Positions 1 through 11,182 of a stretch of 64,000 nt of DNA are shown here, piece after piece. The notes beneath the pieces are model-generated. The model had not been told where the DNA came from and did no database searches. It was given only the letters and a program-made list of their open reading frames with translations. The position numbers and the translations under genes were made by a program. Source of the stretch: Diogma glabrata (taxonomy: Eukaryota; Arthropoda; Insecta; Diptera; Cylindrotomidae); NCBI GenBank assembly GCA_963693315.1, contig OY856186.1, positions 370,848,850 to 370,912,849 of the forward strand. Reading direction: 5' to 3'. Every line of letters begins with the position of its first letter. Positions within the stretch are counted from its first letter, which is position 1.

Positions 1-830
1 AAAGAGTTGGTTACAGAAATGGTTAACTACTCAGTTGAATGCATACCAGAGTGATTTCGGGCGCACCTCCACGAAAATATCTGGGCAAAGCGAAAGTCGC
101 TACGATATGTATTGGCAATGAGCATGAACGAATCATGCCAGTATCTCAGAGATGAGTTTCAGAAAATTTCGATGACAGTGAGTATAAAACTGTACCAAAC
201 ATTCAATATGCTGTATTCAACATTCAGTCAGCTAGATCTATATGGTATCCAAAGACAATCCAAATATTCAATGGTATTAAAAGAAATATAAACAGAGCAT
301 GGAAGTATTGCTTTGTGCTTATACCTAAACAGCACAAACCACCGGAAATTTTGTTCACAGAAAGAATAACTCCCCTAGTGATTACACTGTTACACTTATG
401 TGCGATAGCACATTACCCATTGAGTGAACAATATGGCTTGATGGCAACTATGGTAACTACGTCACACATCAATCTAACAGATTTCCGTACAACTAATATG
501 ATTGAGGTCGTTGATATCTAATTTGGTGACAGATAATTGTATCTGCTAGCACCAGATATGTGTGGTGACATACAGTCGATACAGCCAAACAAGTAAGAAA
601 TGCTCTTGCGAGACTTATGCCAATCATTGGTGATCCGATAAAAGAGCTACAATCGCTAGGTAGCCACCTCGTGAGAACTTCATCCTACATTAAAACGATT
701 ATTAAAATTACTGGTTGCAAGGGAAACCGGCTTTGCGTATTGCAAAAGATTAAAATTGAAAAGGGTAAGAACCGAGGGAGGCTCTTAGAGCTGCTTTAAC
801 CGCCGATAGGCCGTTGTGATTATCCCGAGC
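1..830 (+). pseudogene. Decayed sequence, possibly BEL/Pao RNase H-integrase junction
   Basis: No intact gene is visible. Around 315-520 a short frame opens with IPKQHK and later shows a YPLSEQYG-like stretch and DFRTTN. These could be worn forms of the integrase zinc-binding region of Pao elements (PK-H..., QRYW, CFR-P). The match is weak alone. It gains weight because certain Pao integrase C-terminal sequence lies downstream on the same strand (1900-2423), so 1-2423 may be one element split by the antisense insertion at 857-1005. The order and spacing fit, but stops and frameshifts occur throughout. Another decayed element is equally possible for this part. Confidence 0.3.
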
Positions 831-856
831 GTAAAACTGGGGACAATCAGAATACA

Positions 857-1005
857 CATTTTTTTTTTTTTCTTTTTAATAAAATGTGATGTGTAGTAGG
901 CATTACAATATGTGTCACAACAACACATAAAAACCTTTTAAGACCAAGGTCCCACAACAACATGCGTTCTAAGGATGTTAATGGACGCAAATCTGTTTTT
1001 TTTTG
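857..1005 (-). mobile_element. 3' end of a non-LTR retrotransposon, poly(A) at low coordinate
   Basis: Read on the minus strand, this short segment ends in an AATAAA-like stretch and an A-tract (T-tract at about 859-870 on plus). It closely matches the 3' untranslated end of the non-LTR fragment at 20682-21240. Both share the TGTGTTGTTGTGACACATAT-type block and the block containing GGGACC and CTTAAAAGG. It is a 5'-truncated insertion with no coding sequence left, and it splits the surrounding BEL/Pao remnant. A third copy lies at 18962-19245. Confidence 0.7.
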
Positions 1006-1899
1006 TTTTTTTTTAATATTTTTTGTTAAATAATGGATAACTAAACCAGAATTCCTATCACATATAAAATATGACATAGGCCAATATTTCGTGATAGGAT
1101 AGGGAAAATAAAAATAAAATAAGAGATAAAAAGCAAATTTGTTTTAAAAACTTGCAGGAACAAAACTAAAATTGGTTTGCCAATAGTCCAGCCAATGGCA
1201 TAATCCTTGATTATGGGACGCAGTATATTTTCCAATGATTAAAGCTCAGATATATAGTTATATGAAGGCTCGTTTCTTCGAGTTCGACATTAATAACATC
1301 TTGACATCTCTTATGTTATATCTATTCGCCATTGTCGTTTTAAATTTTTAAAACATATAAAATAATTTAAGTGCGAAAGGAAAACAAATGAAGGCAATTA
1401 ATGTATTCGAGTATAAAAGTTTTAAAAACGATCCTAACGATTGGTGTAGTGTAGTATAAAGTTTTGTAGTAAAAATAACAAATCAAAATGCGGATAAGCA
1501 AAACTATTTCTCACCAAATAAATATTTAAACCACATTCTGAATCAACTTCAACTTCATCGCCTCGGTGGAATAATTGATATCGAGATAATGATAATTGAT
1601 AGCGAGAAACGTTCAAATCAATCCGAAATACGTAAAGGAGAAATGAAGTTTTTTTCTGAGAAAAAATCAACCATACCTGAAAAACCACAAAATATTTCCG
1701 TACTTGAGTTTAATTACTCACAAAACCTTCAAAAATAATTTGAACATTTTTATGCAATATTTAAATAATTATGACCGAGGCTAAAATTCAGTGCGAATTT
1801 TTTTTATGGAAACCCATAATTTCTGGTAAAGACTCACATTATAAAACTTCAGTTCCAGTTACGATGCATGATAGTCAGACACTTCAATTAAATGATTTG

Positions 1900-2423
1900 A
1901 GGAGATTTGATCAATTTAAAATATAGAACGCCAAACCACGGCGAAATAGCAAACTACAGAAATTATGGAATCTTTTCACATTGCAAAAGCAAGATAAAAA
2001 AATTCAGAAGATCAGCAAATTTAATGGAATCTTGCGCCTAAAGCTCTAAATCTAGGCGATCTTTATGGAAGGCACTACTTATGGGGGTCACTAACACTAA
2101 TATCATCAAATCCTGAAGATATTCTAATTTTCTACTCCAGGCCACTTCATGTTTGTTTTAAATTTACAACATCGATATAACTGGAATTCCAGTCAAAATA
2201 ATGTCCAGGTGGAAGACTTTGAGATCATTAAGGAAGACAATTTTCGGGCATTAAAATTGCAAATGGGAAAAATTGGAGAGGTTCATCCACGAACTGACAG
2301 ACTAGTCGAATGACGATCAAAAATAATCAAAGAGAATGTAAGACGCGGCATATCAAAAGTTTCTCCATTACCAATGGAAAATAAACAACTGTTGAAAGAT
2401 TACAGCTTTCAAGGAGGGGAGAA
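1900..2423 (+). pseudogene. BEL/Pao pol remnant: integrase core end and C-terminal domain
   Basis: Several consecutive Pao integrase signatures can be read in shifting frames. WNLAPKALNLGDLYG (about 2025-2070) matches the W-F-PP-APNFGGLWE motif. SSNPEDILI followed after a frameshift by TPGHFM (about 2105-2150) matches the SSDPND-LTPGHFLIG block. ALKLQMGKIGEVHP with a later KVSPLPM (about 2250-2375) matches the C-terminal W-MGRI-EVHPG and KL-PLP block. A purine-rich tract (2411-2423) and a TGTT LTR start follow directly, the normal order at the 3' end of an LTR element. Stops and frameshifts make it non-functional. The element is older than the one at 54699-58838 and unlike it in LTR sequence. 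Confidence 0.72.
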
Positions 2424-2688
2424 TGTTAGAACTACAATAGTTTAAATATTAATAATTTGTATATATTTTTATAAAATTTGATTTGGTTTATAAGTTTCTT
2501 TCAACTTCGTTATGAATGAATTAGAACAAACATATATTTTGGTTAAACATCAAACCATTATTAATTTTTCCAATTTTCACCTTCCGCATATTTTATGCAG
2601 ACACCAAAATCAAAAACACTAACTCTCTTTGCATGATAAAATTTACAAGAGCTTCCGTAAATCTTATATCAAATGCTTATATTTACTA
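2424..2688 (+). repeat. 3' LTR remnant of the BEL/Pao element, truncated by repeat A
   Basis: The segment starts with TGTTAGAACTACAATAG immediately after the polypurine tract AAGGAGGGGAGAA, the expected position of the 3' LTR. No terminal CA end is recognisable before repeat A begins at 2689, so the LTR is cut off or changed by that insertion. The matching 5' LTR would lie left of the window and could not be checked. Confidence 0.4.
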
Positions 2689-4295
2689 TTTCGGTCTGAA
2701 AGACCTAAGCATTACATTCGTGAACAAAAAAAAGCAAAAAAAAGGTATGTCTGCCTGCCGGCCGGTCGTCACAACCGACGAAATCTAGAAAACCGCTGGA
2801 CGGATTTCAAACATTTTTTTTTCTAAAAAATAGGATTACTCAATAGGAAGAGCCGAAAGGACGATGTGTTCGATAACTGTACCGGAAGTGTGTCGAAAAA
2901 ATCGTTATGTGTGTCAAAACAAGGAAATATGCAGATTTTTTGCTTAAAAACCGTTCATTTTTAGTGATAATGAGTAGGAACAAAGAATGTGGAGAAATTC
3001 GAATGGTCGAGATTGGTATGTGAGATCAAAAACTAGATTATTGCATTAGAAGTTTGCCAAAAAAAATGTTGTCAAGTGTGTCAAAAGAAAGATTTTTATT
3101 TATTTTTTTATCCAATTTTTTGGAAAAAAATAAAATTAATTATTTGTTTGACATGAAATTTTATTATTATTATAAAGAATTATAAGTTAGTCAAAAAAAT
3201 AATGCCAAGTGTGTCAAAAGAATAATTTTCATTTATTTGTTTAGAAAAAAATAAAATTAGGTATTTGTATGAGATGAAATGTATATTGAACCAAAAAAAG
3301 ATTCCATTTATTTTTTTAGATAATTTTTTGGAAAAAAAAATTTAACTGTTTGTTTACGTAAATATAATTTAACATGGAAATTTTTAAAATATTTTTGGAA
3401 TTTTGAAAAAGTTTGTATTTTTGATTTTGTAAGAATTTTTGGAATATTTTTAGAACTTTGAAAAATTTTAAATTTTTGATTTTATTATAATTTTTATAAT
3501 TTTGGAAAAAAGATTCAATTTTTGATATTGTTATAATTTTTGCAATATTTTTAGAATTTTGGAAAAAGTTTAAAATTTTGAATTTTTAACAATTTTTGGA
3601 ATATTATTAGAATTTAGAAAAAGTTTCAATATTTTTAGAATTTTGAAAAAAAAATAGAATTTTTGAAGTTTATATATATTTTTAGAATTTTGAAAATAGT
3701 TTCAATTTTTAATTTTGTAAGAATTTTTGGAATATTTTTAGAATTTTGAAAAATTTTAAATTTTTGATTTTATTATAATTTTGGAAAAAGTTACAATTTT
3801 TGATTTTGTTATAATTTATGCAATATTTTTAGAATTTTTGAAAAAAGTTTTAATCTTTGATTTTGTAATAATTTTTGAAATATTTTTAGAATTTTGTTTG
3901 AAAAAAGTTTGAATTTTTAATTTTATTTAGTTTTACAATATTTTTGGAATTTTGAAAGAAATATGAATTTGTGATTTTTAAACATTTTCTCGAAACGCTA
4001 AATGGAGGGGTTTTTGAGTAGTTGCTGATTGTATAATCTTTTCACTAAATTATGTTAATTTATGATCTGTTATAATTTTCCGACAACGTATTGATGTTTC
4101 GTGTTAGTTTTGTAATACATATCTAAACAGAGATAAAAAATACTTGTACTTTAACAAAAAGTTATGTTTGATGTACATCGCTGCCCAAAACGAAAAACCA
4201 TGTCCCCATAAAAGTTTTTTGCCGAAAACTATATCAAAATACTTAACCCAGACCGAAGTCTTGATATCTCAGAGCTTAAGATTTCAACCCCTCCA
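2689..4295 (+). mobile_element. Repeat A, copy 1 (Helentron/HINE-like non-autonomous element)
   Basis: This is the longest copy of a family seen at least seven times here. The 5' end reads TTCGGTCTGAAAGACC. Next comes a GC-rich patch (CCGGCCGG, CACAACCGACGAAATCTAG), then a GAGCCGAAAGGACGATGTG block, then diverged GTGTGTCAAAAGAAAGATTT repeats. About 3380-3990 holds a worn tandem array with a roughly 55-60-base unit (TTTTTGGAATATTTTTAGAA, TTTTGAAAAA). The 3' end has CAGACCGAAGTCTTGATATC, a hairpin around AGAGCT, then CCCCTCCA. CGGTCTG at the start is inversely repeated as CAGACCG just before the 3' hairpin. No protein is encoded. Subterminal inverted repeats, a 3' hairpin and a central minisatellite fit Helentron-derived elements such as DINE-1; that assignment is inference. 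Confidence 0.7.
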
Positions 4296-4320
4296 AATTT
4301 AAAAATACTAAGTTACTCAC

Positions 4321-4804
4321 CTGTTTGAAAGTAACGTTTATACGTTTGGTGAGCTCCACCATTACTATTTAACAAAGTTAGTATATGATGACCCCCTATT
4401 GATGAATCACTTTCTAAATTACTATAATGTTGATTATTTTCATTATAATTTCTTTGTTGATGACTATGATTGGTGGTATGATAAACTATACTCGACCCCA
4501 TCGTCGTTTGCAACGGTGGATTAGGAGCTGTCGATACTAAATTCCATGGTGTGCTATTTTGATTATTATTATTACTATTGATTGATGATATAATTGTTGA
4601 ATTACTACTACTGCTATTACTTCTATTTGTATGATTATTTATCCAACCGCTATTTGTATTTGTTATATTACTTGATCGAAGAGATGGCGGGGTTGGGATA
4701 TTTAAATTTCGATTATTTTCATATTCATAATTTTCCATAATTCGTGACTGATCATGATGGTAAAACGATGAATTGCATGTGGTTAAATGACTTTCCGATC
4801 CCAT
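4321..4804 (-). CDS. First coding exon of an Asn/Ser-rich protein (host gene), 161 codons plus one base
   Basis: The open frame starts MGSESHLTTCNSSFYHH and is very rich in Asn, Ser, Thr and His, with poly-Ser and poly-Asn runs. It reads to TYKRYFQT and then meets CAG|GTGAGTAA, a near-perfect splice donor at 4320-4319 on the minus strand; the stop just beyond lies in the intron. The exon leaves one base of a split codon (phase 1). Such low-complexity N-terminal regions are common in insect transcription factors and RNA-binding proteins, but no domain is present and I do not recognise the gene. Later exons would lie at lower coordinates, beyond repeat A, and were not found. An internal Met (MENYEYENN) could also serve as start. 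This is the most gene-like exon in the left half of the window. Confidence 0.6.
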
Positions 4805-6160
4805 GATTATAAATCTTTAATTTTGATTATTTTCAATTAATTTTAAAATTTTAACTCATATTAACAGATTGTTTAGAAATTAATATAAATAATTCGTGTT
4901 CGATTCGAATAATTATTAATTAAAAAAAATGTTGTCATGTTTTTTTTTAATTTTATAAATTGAAAAATTAAATAAATTAATTAAAATAATCCGAAACTTT
5001 TTTAAATTTGTCTTTTTATCGAAATTTTTTAAAATTTTTATTACTATTTTAAATTTAATTTTAACACAAAAATATCACTTAATTCAATTATTTCACTAAT
5101 AAAATTACCTTAACTTCACTTAATTCTGAAAGAAAAAATAAAATTCAAATTTTTTTTTATATTTTAATAATTTTCTTGCTCCAAAATGAAAATTTATTTA
5201 TTATTTTTTTTTTGTTGATTTAATATTTATTCAAATTAGTCGTTATATGAAACAGATCTAAATGAAAACTGTTTAACAATAACCGGCAATTTTAGTTGAG
5301 ATGCAGAAAAAAATAAAATAAAATAAAATATAGGGTGGAGTTTTGTCACGCGGATATTGGCACGACCAATTCTATATAATATAACAATGCACGTGGCTCT
5401 CCATGAAAATAGTGAATACAAAAAATGTTTTGCGTACATTCTATGTTGGTGTTATTTGTTGAATATATTTTCTATACAAAGAAATTTTCTATTTCTTACG
5501 TATTTTGTTCAAAAAAGGAAAACTTGGAAAATTTAATAGAAATTTACAACAATATATGTGAAAATGTATTGGAAAAATTATTTTCAATTTTGTTAATATG
5601 CAATATTTTTAGAAAGTTTAGATTTTAAATAAATAAATAAAATAGATTTATTATGGGATGAAGTAGTGGGTAATTGGTTGGATTATATAGGGGTAGAATT
5701 TTTTTTTATAGTTGCATATAAATATATATGGGAAAGACATAAGATATAATTTGATTAAATTTGATGACGATTGTTTTGTATTTTTATCAATTTTTATTAA
5801 AAAAAAGTGACGCCAGGATATGTTTGTAGAATTTGTTAAGATTTATTTAGAATATATAACGTCATAGTAAAGATACGAAAATAAGTTACAATGTATTCAA
5901 ACTTTTGAAAATATTCTCAATATTGGATGGTGTTTTAGATAAACAAGTTCATAAGACATGGTGACAGCGGTGGAATTTTAAAACAAAATGAGATTAGGTG
6001 ATGTAGATTTCTAATATTAAAAATATTAAACAAAATAGGTGGCGAGGACAGTCTTCAACAATAAACAAAAATTAATTACCGGCATAATTAAATAGGAAAC
6101 CGAAATTTGATTGGATTTCGAGAAGAATAAATTTAATAATGAAACAGTTAATAATTTAAC
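4805..6160. other. AT-rich non-coding stretch upstream of the Asn-rich exon
   Basis: No convincing coding sequence. On the minus strand this is where the promoter and 5' untranslated region of the Asn/Ser-rich exon would lie. The first 350 bases are almost pure A/T. Short frames at 5236-5439 and 5425-5628 are low-complexity and look accidental. No clear initiator or TATA motif can be chosen because TATA-like strings occur everywhere. Confidence 0.4.
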
Positions 6161-7530
6161 GTTGGCGATGCGGGTAGGTGGATCAAGTTAAAAACATGTA
6201 AACTGGGACTGGGAGCCCATTCAAATAACTTAGCTACTTAAATTTCAGGCAGTTTCCAATTCTAATTTTTACCTTAAATTGTCATAAGAGATCATCATTT
6301 CCTGAACAACATTCATAGTGGAATCTTAATAAAAACGATTCAAGTTAAAATAAATAGCTGAATTAGCTGTTTAGGAATAAAATTTATTTATTTATTATAT
6401 ATAAGAGATAAGAGATTTCCAAAACTGAGATCCGTCTGACGACAAAAAACAAATATGGTACAAATGATCATTTTCCTTGATTAAGAACCCCACGTTTGCG
6501 AGTCCTCCCCAAAAATGGCATGTAAGAATCAACAAGTCTGGTCCCTAGTCGACCAAAATCCATAGAGTGGTTCTTTCATCCTTAACAGAGCCAACCACAA
6601 CTGTCATAATGTGGTCCAAATAGTCAAATTCCACTGACCCAGTTGTGGTTTTTCGCACCAAAAATAAATTACTAATACTAGAACTAATGTCATTTCCGGA
6701 GAGCACTCCCGAGCGCCAGACTCTTAGTTTTAAGCTCCAATGGACATTGTTCTATTTTAAAACTCATTAAAAATATCAAATATACATTGAATTTTAACGG
6801 GGTGAAGTCCCGACTAGAAAAATAAACTGGTTCCCTACTTCACTCCACTGAAGAAGTGCATGATGTTGAAGAATGGTACCACTGGTGATCACACTAGGTG
6901 CTAAAAAAATGGTAGTCACTCCTCTCCACCATTAACTTCATTGAAAGTGAAGAAGAGAACCAATTGATCTGTCGATTGCATATCCATACCGGACATAGGT
7001 GACCTAGGACCATCAAATCGTAAAGGGGAGAAGCCTTATGAATGGTTTCTTAGACCTACCATTTAAATAAAGTTATTCAAAAAAAATTAGAAATTTACAC
7101 AAAAAAAAATTTGAACATGCCACCTGAAGGTGACAAGGGTTGAGCCACATCATCTTGACTGACAGAAACTTCAACAGCCACTCCCCCATCACGTTGGAGT
7201 AGCGGTGTCTCAGTCTCTGCTCTTCGTCGTTCTTTTCCCAGTGCATTAATTTTGACCCAGTTGCGTCGGGTCCTCCGTAATTTCCTAGGTAATGGAACTC
7301 GTTCTTCTGCCACCAAGTCCGAAGGACTGATCACTGGGTCTGCCCCTGCCCCTCTTTTCTGTGGCGTCTCGACTAAACGGTGTAAAAGGTGTGGTTCATT
7401 ACCACGCTTAACCGATACATTATAAAAATATAAACATTTTCCCAAAAATTCAATAAAAAAATTTAAAAAAAAAATAACTGGTTTTACTCAAAATAACAAT
7501 AAAAAACCAGGTTTTTGTTTCGCGCCATTT
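6160..7530. other. Less AT-rich unassigned stretch with a 116-codon minus frame
   Basis: Base composition here is clearly less AT-rich than its neighbours. On the minus strand 7445-7095 is open and encodes a basic, Arg/Leu/Val-rich peptide (PLPRKLRRTRRNWVKINALG) that ends in low-complexity FKFFFV. I see no domain, zinc finger or protease motif. The composition would fit a decayed LTR-element gag or untranslated region, and BEL/Pao pol sequence follows at 8283, but on the opposite strand. It could also be a chance frame. No function is assigned. Confidence 0.3.
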
Positions 7531-7799
7531 GTATTGAACTACCACACGATTTCAAACAACACATCGCTACATACGCACCATATTCACCACTCACCGCTAT
7601 ATACTCACCAGAAAATGGAAAATAATTCAGGCATCTTCATTATTTGGCCAGCTTTAAAACTGAAACTTGGTTCCATACTAACATTGCTGCCGGACAGCAC
7701 AACCACCAACTTTCTCAGAATCCAAAACCAGATTATTGATGGTTAGAATCTTAGTGGCACGAGACATATCATAAGCATTCGTTTCACTACACTAATTAA

Positions 7800-7915
7800 A
7801 ACTTTTCTGTTAATCGGTTATAGAACTATTTTCATTGCTTCAATGAAGAATTTATAAAGATTACGAATATTTTCGTAATAATTCATTGAAACAATAAAAA
7901 ATAGTTTTTAAAAAT
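7800..7915. repeat. Imperfect inverted repeat
   Basis: AACTATTTTCATTGCTTCAA at about 7826 is mirrored by TTCATTGAAACAAT...AAATAGTTTT ending near 7909, enclosing a small ACGAATATTTTCGT palindrome. It would form a hairpin of about 85 bases. It may be a small foldback or MITE remnant; no flanking duplication was found. Confidence 0.5.
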
Positions 7916-8282
7916 AAAAAACAAATTGGTTTGATTTTATTCGATTTTTTTCTGTGTGGAGGTCGTATAACATTTGTAGAGTCCGGTAACTCCAAGTTTA
8001 AAACAAAAGTACTATGACAAGTAGTTCCACTACTAGGTGGAGTATAATTTCCCTTATGACTCTATATCTACCTAAGTAGCATAGCTACTCCACCAGAATA
8101 AATGTGATGGTATATTTTGGAGACAACTGCAAGTGCCTGATACAACTCACCGATGATTTGAACACCTACATGGAAACAACTACATAGGAAGCTGAAACTA
8201 GAAAATTGAAACGATCCCAAACGATAGAACCTAGATAGAAACGATCCCAAGCATAAAAGTATTAACTGAAGAAGAAAGAGAA

Positions 8283-9625
8283 ATGCGAAAAGTTATTTGT
8301 CAAGACTTTGCAATAAAACGCAGAAGGTCGGTTTATAGTCGAATTGCCAATGAAACAAGGAAACGAACACCTCGGCCATCTTTAAGTTTAGCACAAAATC
8401 GTCAGCGTGCCATGGAAATAAGATTTCAAAAGAATACAAGTTTTAAGAAGTTCAACGTACAATTTATAAAAGAATATCATCAACTAGGGCATATGAATGA
8501 AGTTAAAGGTGATGAAATTCAAGATTTGAATTTTTTACGACACCATGGGATCATTAAATCGTAAAATAAAATTCAAAAGTTTAGAGTTGTGTTTGACGCT
8601 TCCACGAGTCTACCGTGCAGCCTACCGTGCAGCAAAAACCTAATGCCGTAATTCTACGTTTTCGTCTGCATAATTGTGTGGATAATTAACGAAAACAAAC
8701 CAATAAGATACTACAAGCTGACTACGCTCACTTATGGTACTGCAGCAACTCCCTATCTGGCTATAAGAGTGGTGAATAAAATTGCTGGTACACAATGGTA
8801 CAAATTTCCAGATGCAGCTTCTGCCCTACTGTACATATGTGTATCTTATGACCGGTGCAGATCCTATAAATAATGCAATACAGCTGAAGAAACGACATAT
8901 TCATGTTCTTTCTAATACAGGGATGAAGCTAGAAAAAATGGGTATCAAACTCTGAATCGTTTATACAATCGGCACCAGAATGGAAAGGAATCATTAAAGG
9001 ATTTTTCACAAGATGGCATAACAGTCAAGTTATTAGGTTTGCATTGGGATCCAAAATTAGATGTGTTTGTGACTAAATGAAAACTATTATCTGAATGCAG
9101 TCAAATTTTCGATCAATTGGGATGACTATATTATGTTATTATAAAAATAAAAAAAATATTTCAAACAATATGGTTAACCGCAGTTAACTGGGATGAAAAG
9201 CTACCTGAGGATGTCAAGCGGAGTTGGCTGCTTATCAGAGATCAACTACAGTACTTAATGCGAGCTCAGATACCTAGATGGTTGTAAACATCTGAGCAAT
9301 TTGCAGAACTTCATGAATTATATGATGCAAGTGAGCAGGAATACGTAGCTGTTGTTTATATGAGACAACAGGTTAGCTCAAATTATTTTCATTGTAGTTT
9401 AGTAGCAGCAAAATCAAAAGTAGCGCCAATCTGTTGGACAGATTCAACTATTTTTCTGGATTGGTTATCAGATGTTCCTGTAAGATGACAACCGTTTATA
9501 GGAAATAGAACGCCCCAAATTTCATCTAAACGAGACAGTTGGCGACACGTTCCTACGAGGTTAGGGGCTGTTATCCGGCTGATTGCGCTTCACAAGGAAT
9601 TCTACTAATGGTTATTTCACCACGT
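8283..9625 (+). pseudogene. BEL/Pao pol remnant: RT connection, RT and RNase H
   Basis: Many Pao pol landmarks survive in order across changing frames. FIKEYHQLGHMNEV and the LRHHGIIK block lie at about 8465-8560. A KFRVVFDAS-like motif follows near 8577 and LRFRLHNCV near 8660. YGTAATPYLAIRVVNKIA is at 8737-8790, then FPDAA. GLHWDPKLDVF is at about 9038-9070. The RNase H part shows DASEQEYVAVVY (about 9327-9360), WTDSTIFLDWLSDVPVR (about 9435-9485) and WRHVPT followed by PADCASQGI (about 9541-9605). Stops and shifts are frequent. It is a dead copy that retains RNase H but runs out before the integrase. It differs in sequence from the young element at 54699-58838. Confidence 0.8.
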
Positions 9626-9990
9626 TTACGGGTAATCAATGAGGTCAGGACAACCACATTTTACGGGGTGAACGGTGATCAGGCAAATGTAACCCCTAGC
9701 TTTCTGTGCCATAGTTAAACCGCCTCCGTCCTTTGCTCATAGATCGATTTCGTCGAAGTAATCTCCCAAAACCCCCCTTGTTTTTTAAATTTAGGTTGTT
9801 TTTCTGTTATACATATTTTTTTAGGGTCAGTTGTTTTTTGTTCTATGGATGGCAGAATGGGTTAATTTTTGTTATTTTGAAATTGTCCTAGTTTTGTTTT
9901 GGTAATTCTAAAAAGAAAGGAGGGTATCAAACCCCTAACCCAGAAAACTACTAAGAAGAAACAAATAAAAAAACGGATAATTTGAATTTA

Positions 9991-10083
9991 CAAAAAAATC
10001 AAGAGAAACTTGAGACAGAAACGAGAAAATCAATAATTGAGAATTCGTTTTCTCGTTTCTTTCTCAAGTTTCTCTTGATTTTT
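9991..10083. repeat. Near-perfect hairpin with ~40-base arms
   Basis: AAATCAAGAGAAACTTGAGA on the left is the inverse of TCTCAAGTTTCTCTTGATTT on the right. The arms continue inward through ACGAGAAAA and TTTTCTCGT to a short loop around AATAATTGAGAATT. It could be a minimal foldback element. A second small palindrome (ACACAATTTAAAATTGTGT type) follows at about 10086-10110. Confidence 0.7.
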
Positions 10084-10264
10084 ACTACACCACAATTTTA
10101 AATTGTGTGAAGTAATGCGATCTATCGAGAAAAAAAAATCTAACATACCCCAAATTTTGTTTTTTCTTTTGTTTTGGACCATCTAAATAGCCAATAAAAA
10201 TTTTGGTGCACGTCAGTGTGTTTTGGGTGTGTGGGTGGGTGTGTGGGTGGGTGATCTTTTTGCA

Positions 10265-10960
10265 TAGCATCTTAATGAAACTTTGGTAAATGATACAGGC
10301 TCACTTGAAAATGGAAGATCTGGATTCATTTCAAATTTGGATAAAATGGCGGGGGGGTCTCCCGAACACCTCCAAGTTTAAATCTTGAATAACTTCTAAT
10401 CCCGGCTTATAATTTTATGGAAACTTGGTATGAAAGATTTTAGTACTATTTCCAATATTTCTGCATATCAACTTCCGGTTTGTCACTTCCGGTTAAAAAG
10501 TTTTTTTTTCAGCTGTTTATCCCTACTGTAACCTACAATTACCGATCGATTGTCATGAAACGTTGATAAAAGCTTTCAAGTGACATAAAAAAAATTTATC
10601 AGCTTTTGGAGCACATTGGATAAAGGGTTGGGGGGTCCACAATACAACAGGTGGTTTTTTCCACTATGTTTTTATGTTTGTTGGGAACGTACAACATTCG
10701 TTCGTGAATGAATTTTGATGAAACTTTGCAAAAAGATGCAAATATGTATGGCAAGGAACTGTTTGATTTTTGAGCGATAGTGAACAAAGTGGTGGGGGCG
10801 TCCGCCGAGCATCTGTTTTTTCGAAAGCTGAATAACATCTGTACCTGATAATCGAATTGAATGATACTTAACATTTAGTACGGTTCACAACAGTGCTGCA
10901 TCCCAACTTCCGGTTTGTCACTTCCGGTTTAATTTTTTTTTTACGTTTTCTCGTACAACA
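10265..10960. repeat. Two diverged tandem units of about 430 bp
   Basis: Both units run through TGATGAAACTTTG or TAATGAAACTTTGG, then a GGGGG-containing block followed by TCTCCCGAACA or TCCGCCGAGCA, then a 'TTGAATAAC...TAAT' block. Each ends with CAACTTCCGGTTTGTCACTT followed by CCGGTT and a T-tract, at about 10471 and 10900. The repeats are worn and encode nothing. No identity is assigned. Confidence 0.55.
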
Positions 10961-11182
10961 GAATTTATGTTTGTTGGGATACTACTGTTTTCTTTAATAT
11001 TCTTATAATTAGGACTACGCAAAATCTACAACATTGGTAAGCTTTTAATTAAAGTATTTGATGGTCATTATATATCCAGAACACTATGTTTCCAGTGGTG
11101 ATGTCAGCCGTCGCAATATTTTTTTTTATATTGACCTTATTCGTTTTTTTAATTTTTTTCCTTTAAGTAGTTTTCTTGTTCA

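Noticed and set aside
315..521. Independent small gene
   Set aside because: Frame is short and lies in line with Pao integrase remnants; treated as part of a decayed element.
2689..4295. Classical Helitron with 5' TC and 3' CTRR ends
   Set aside because: The 3' end is CCCCTCCA, not CTRR, so only the Helentron-type interpretation is kept.
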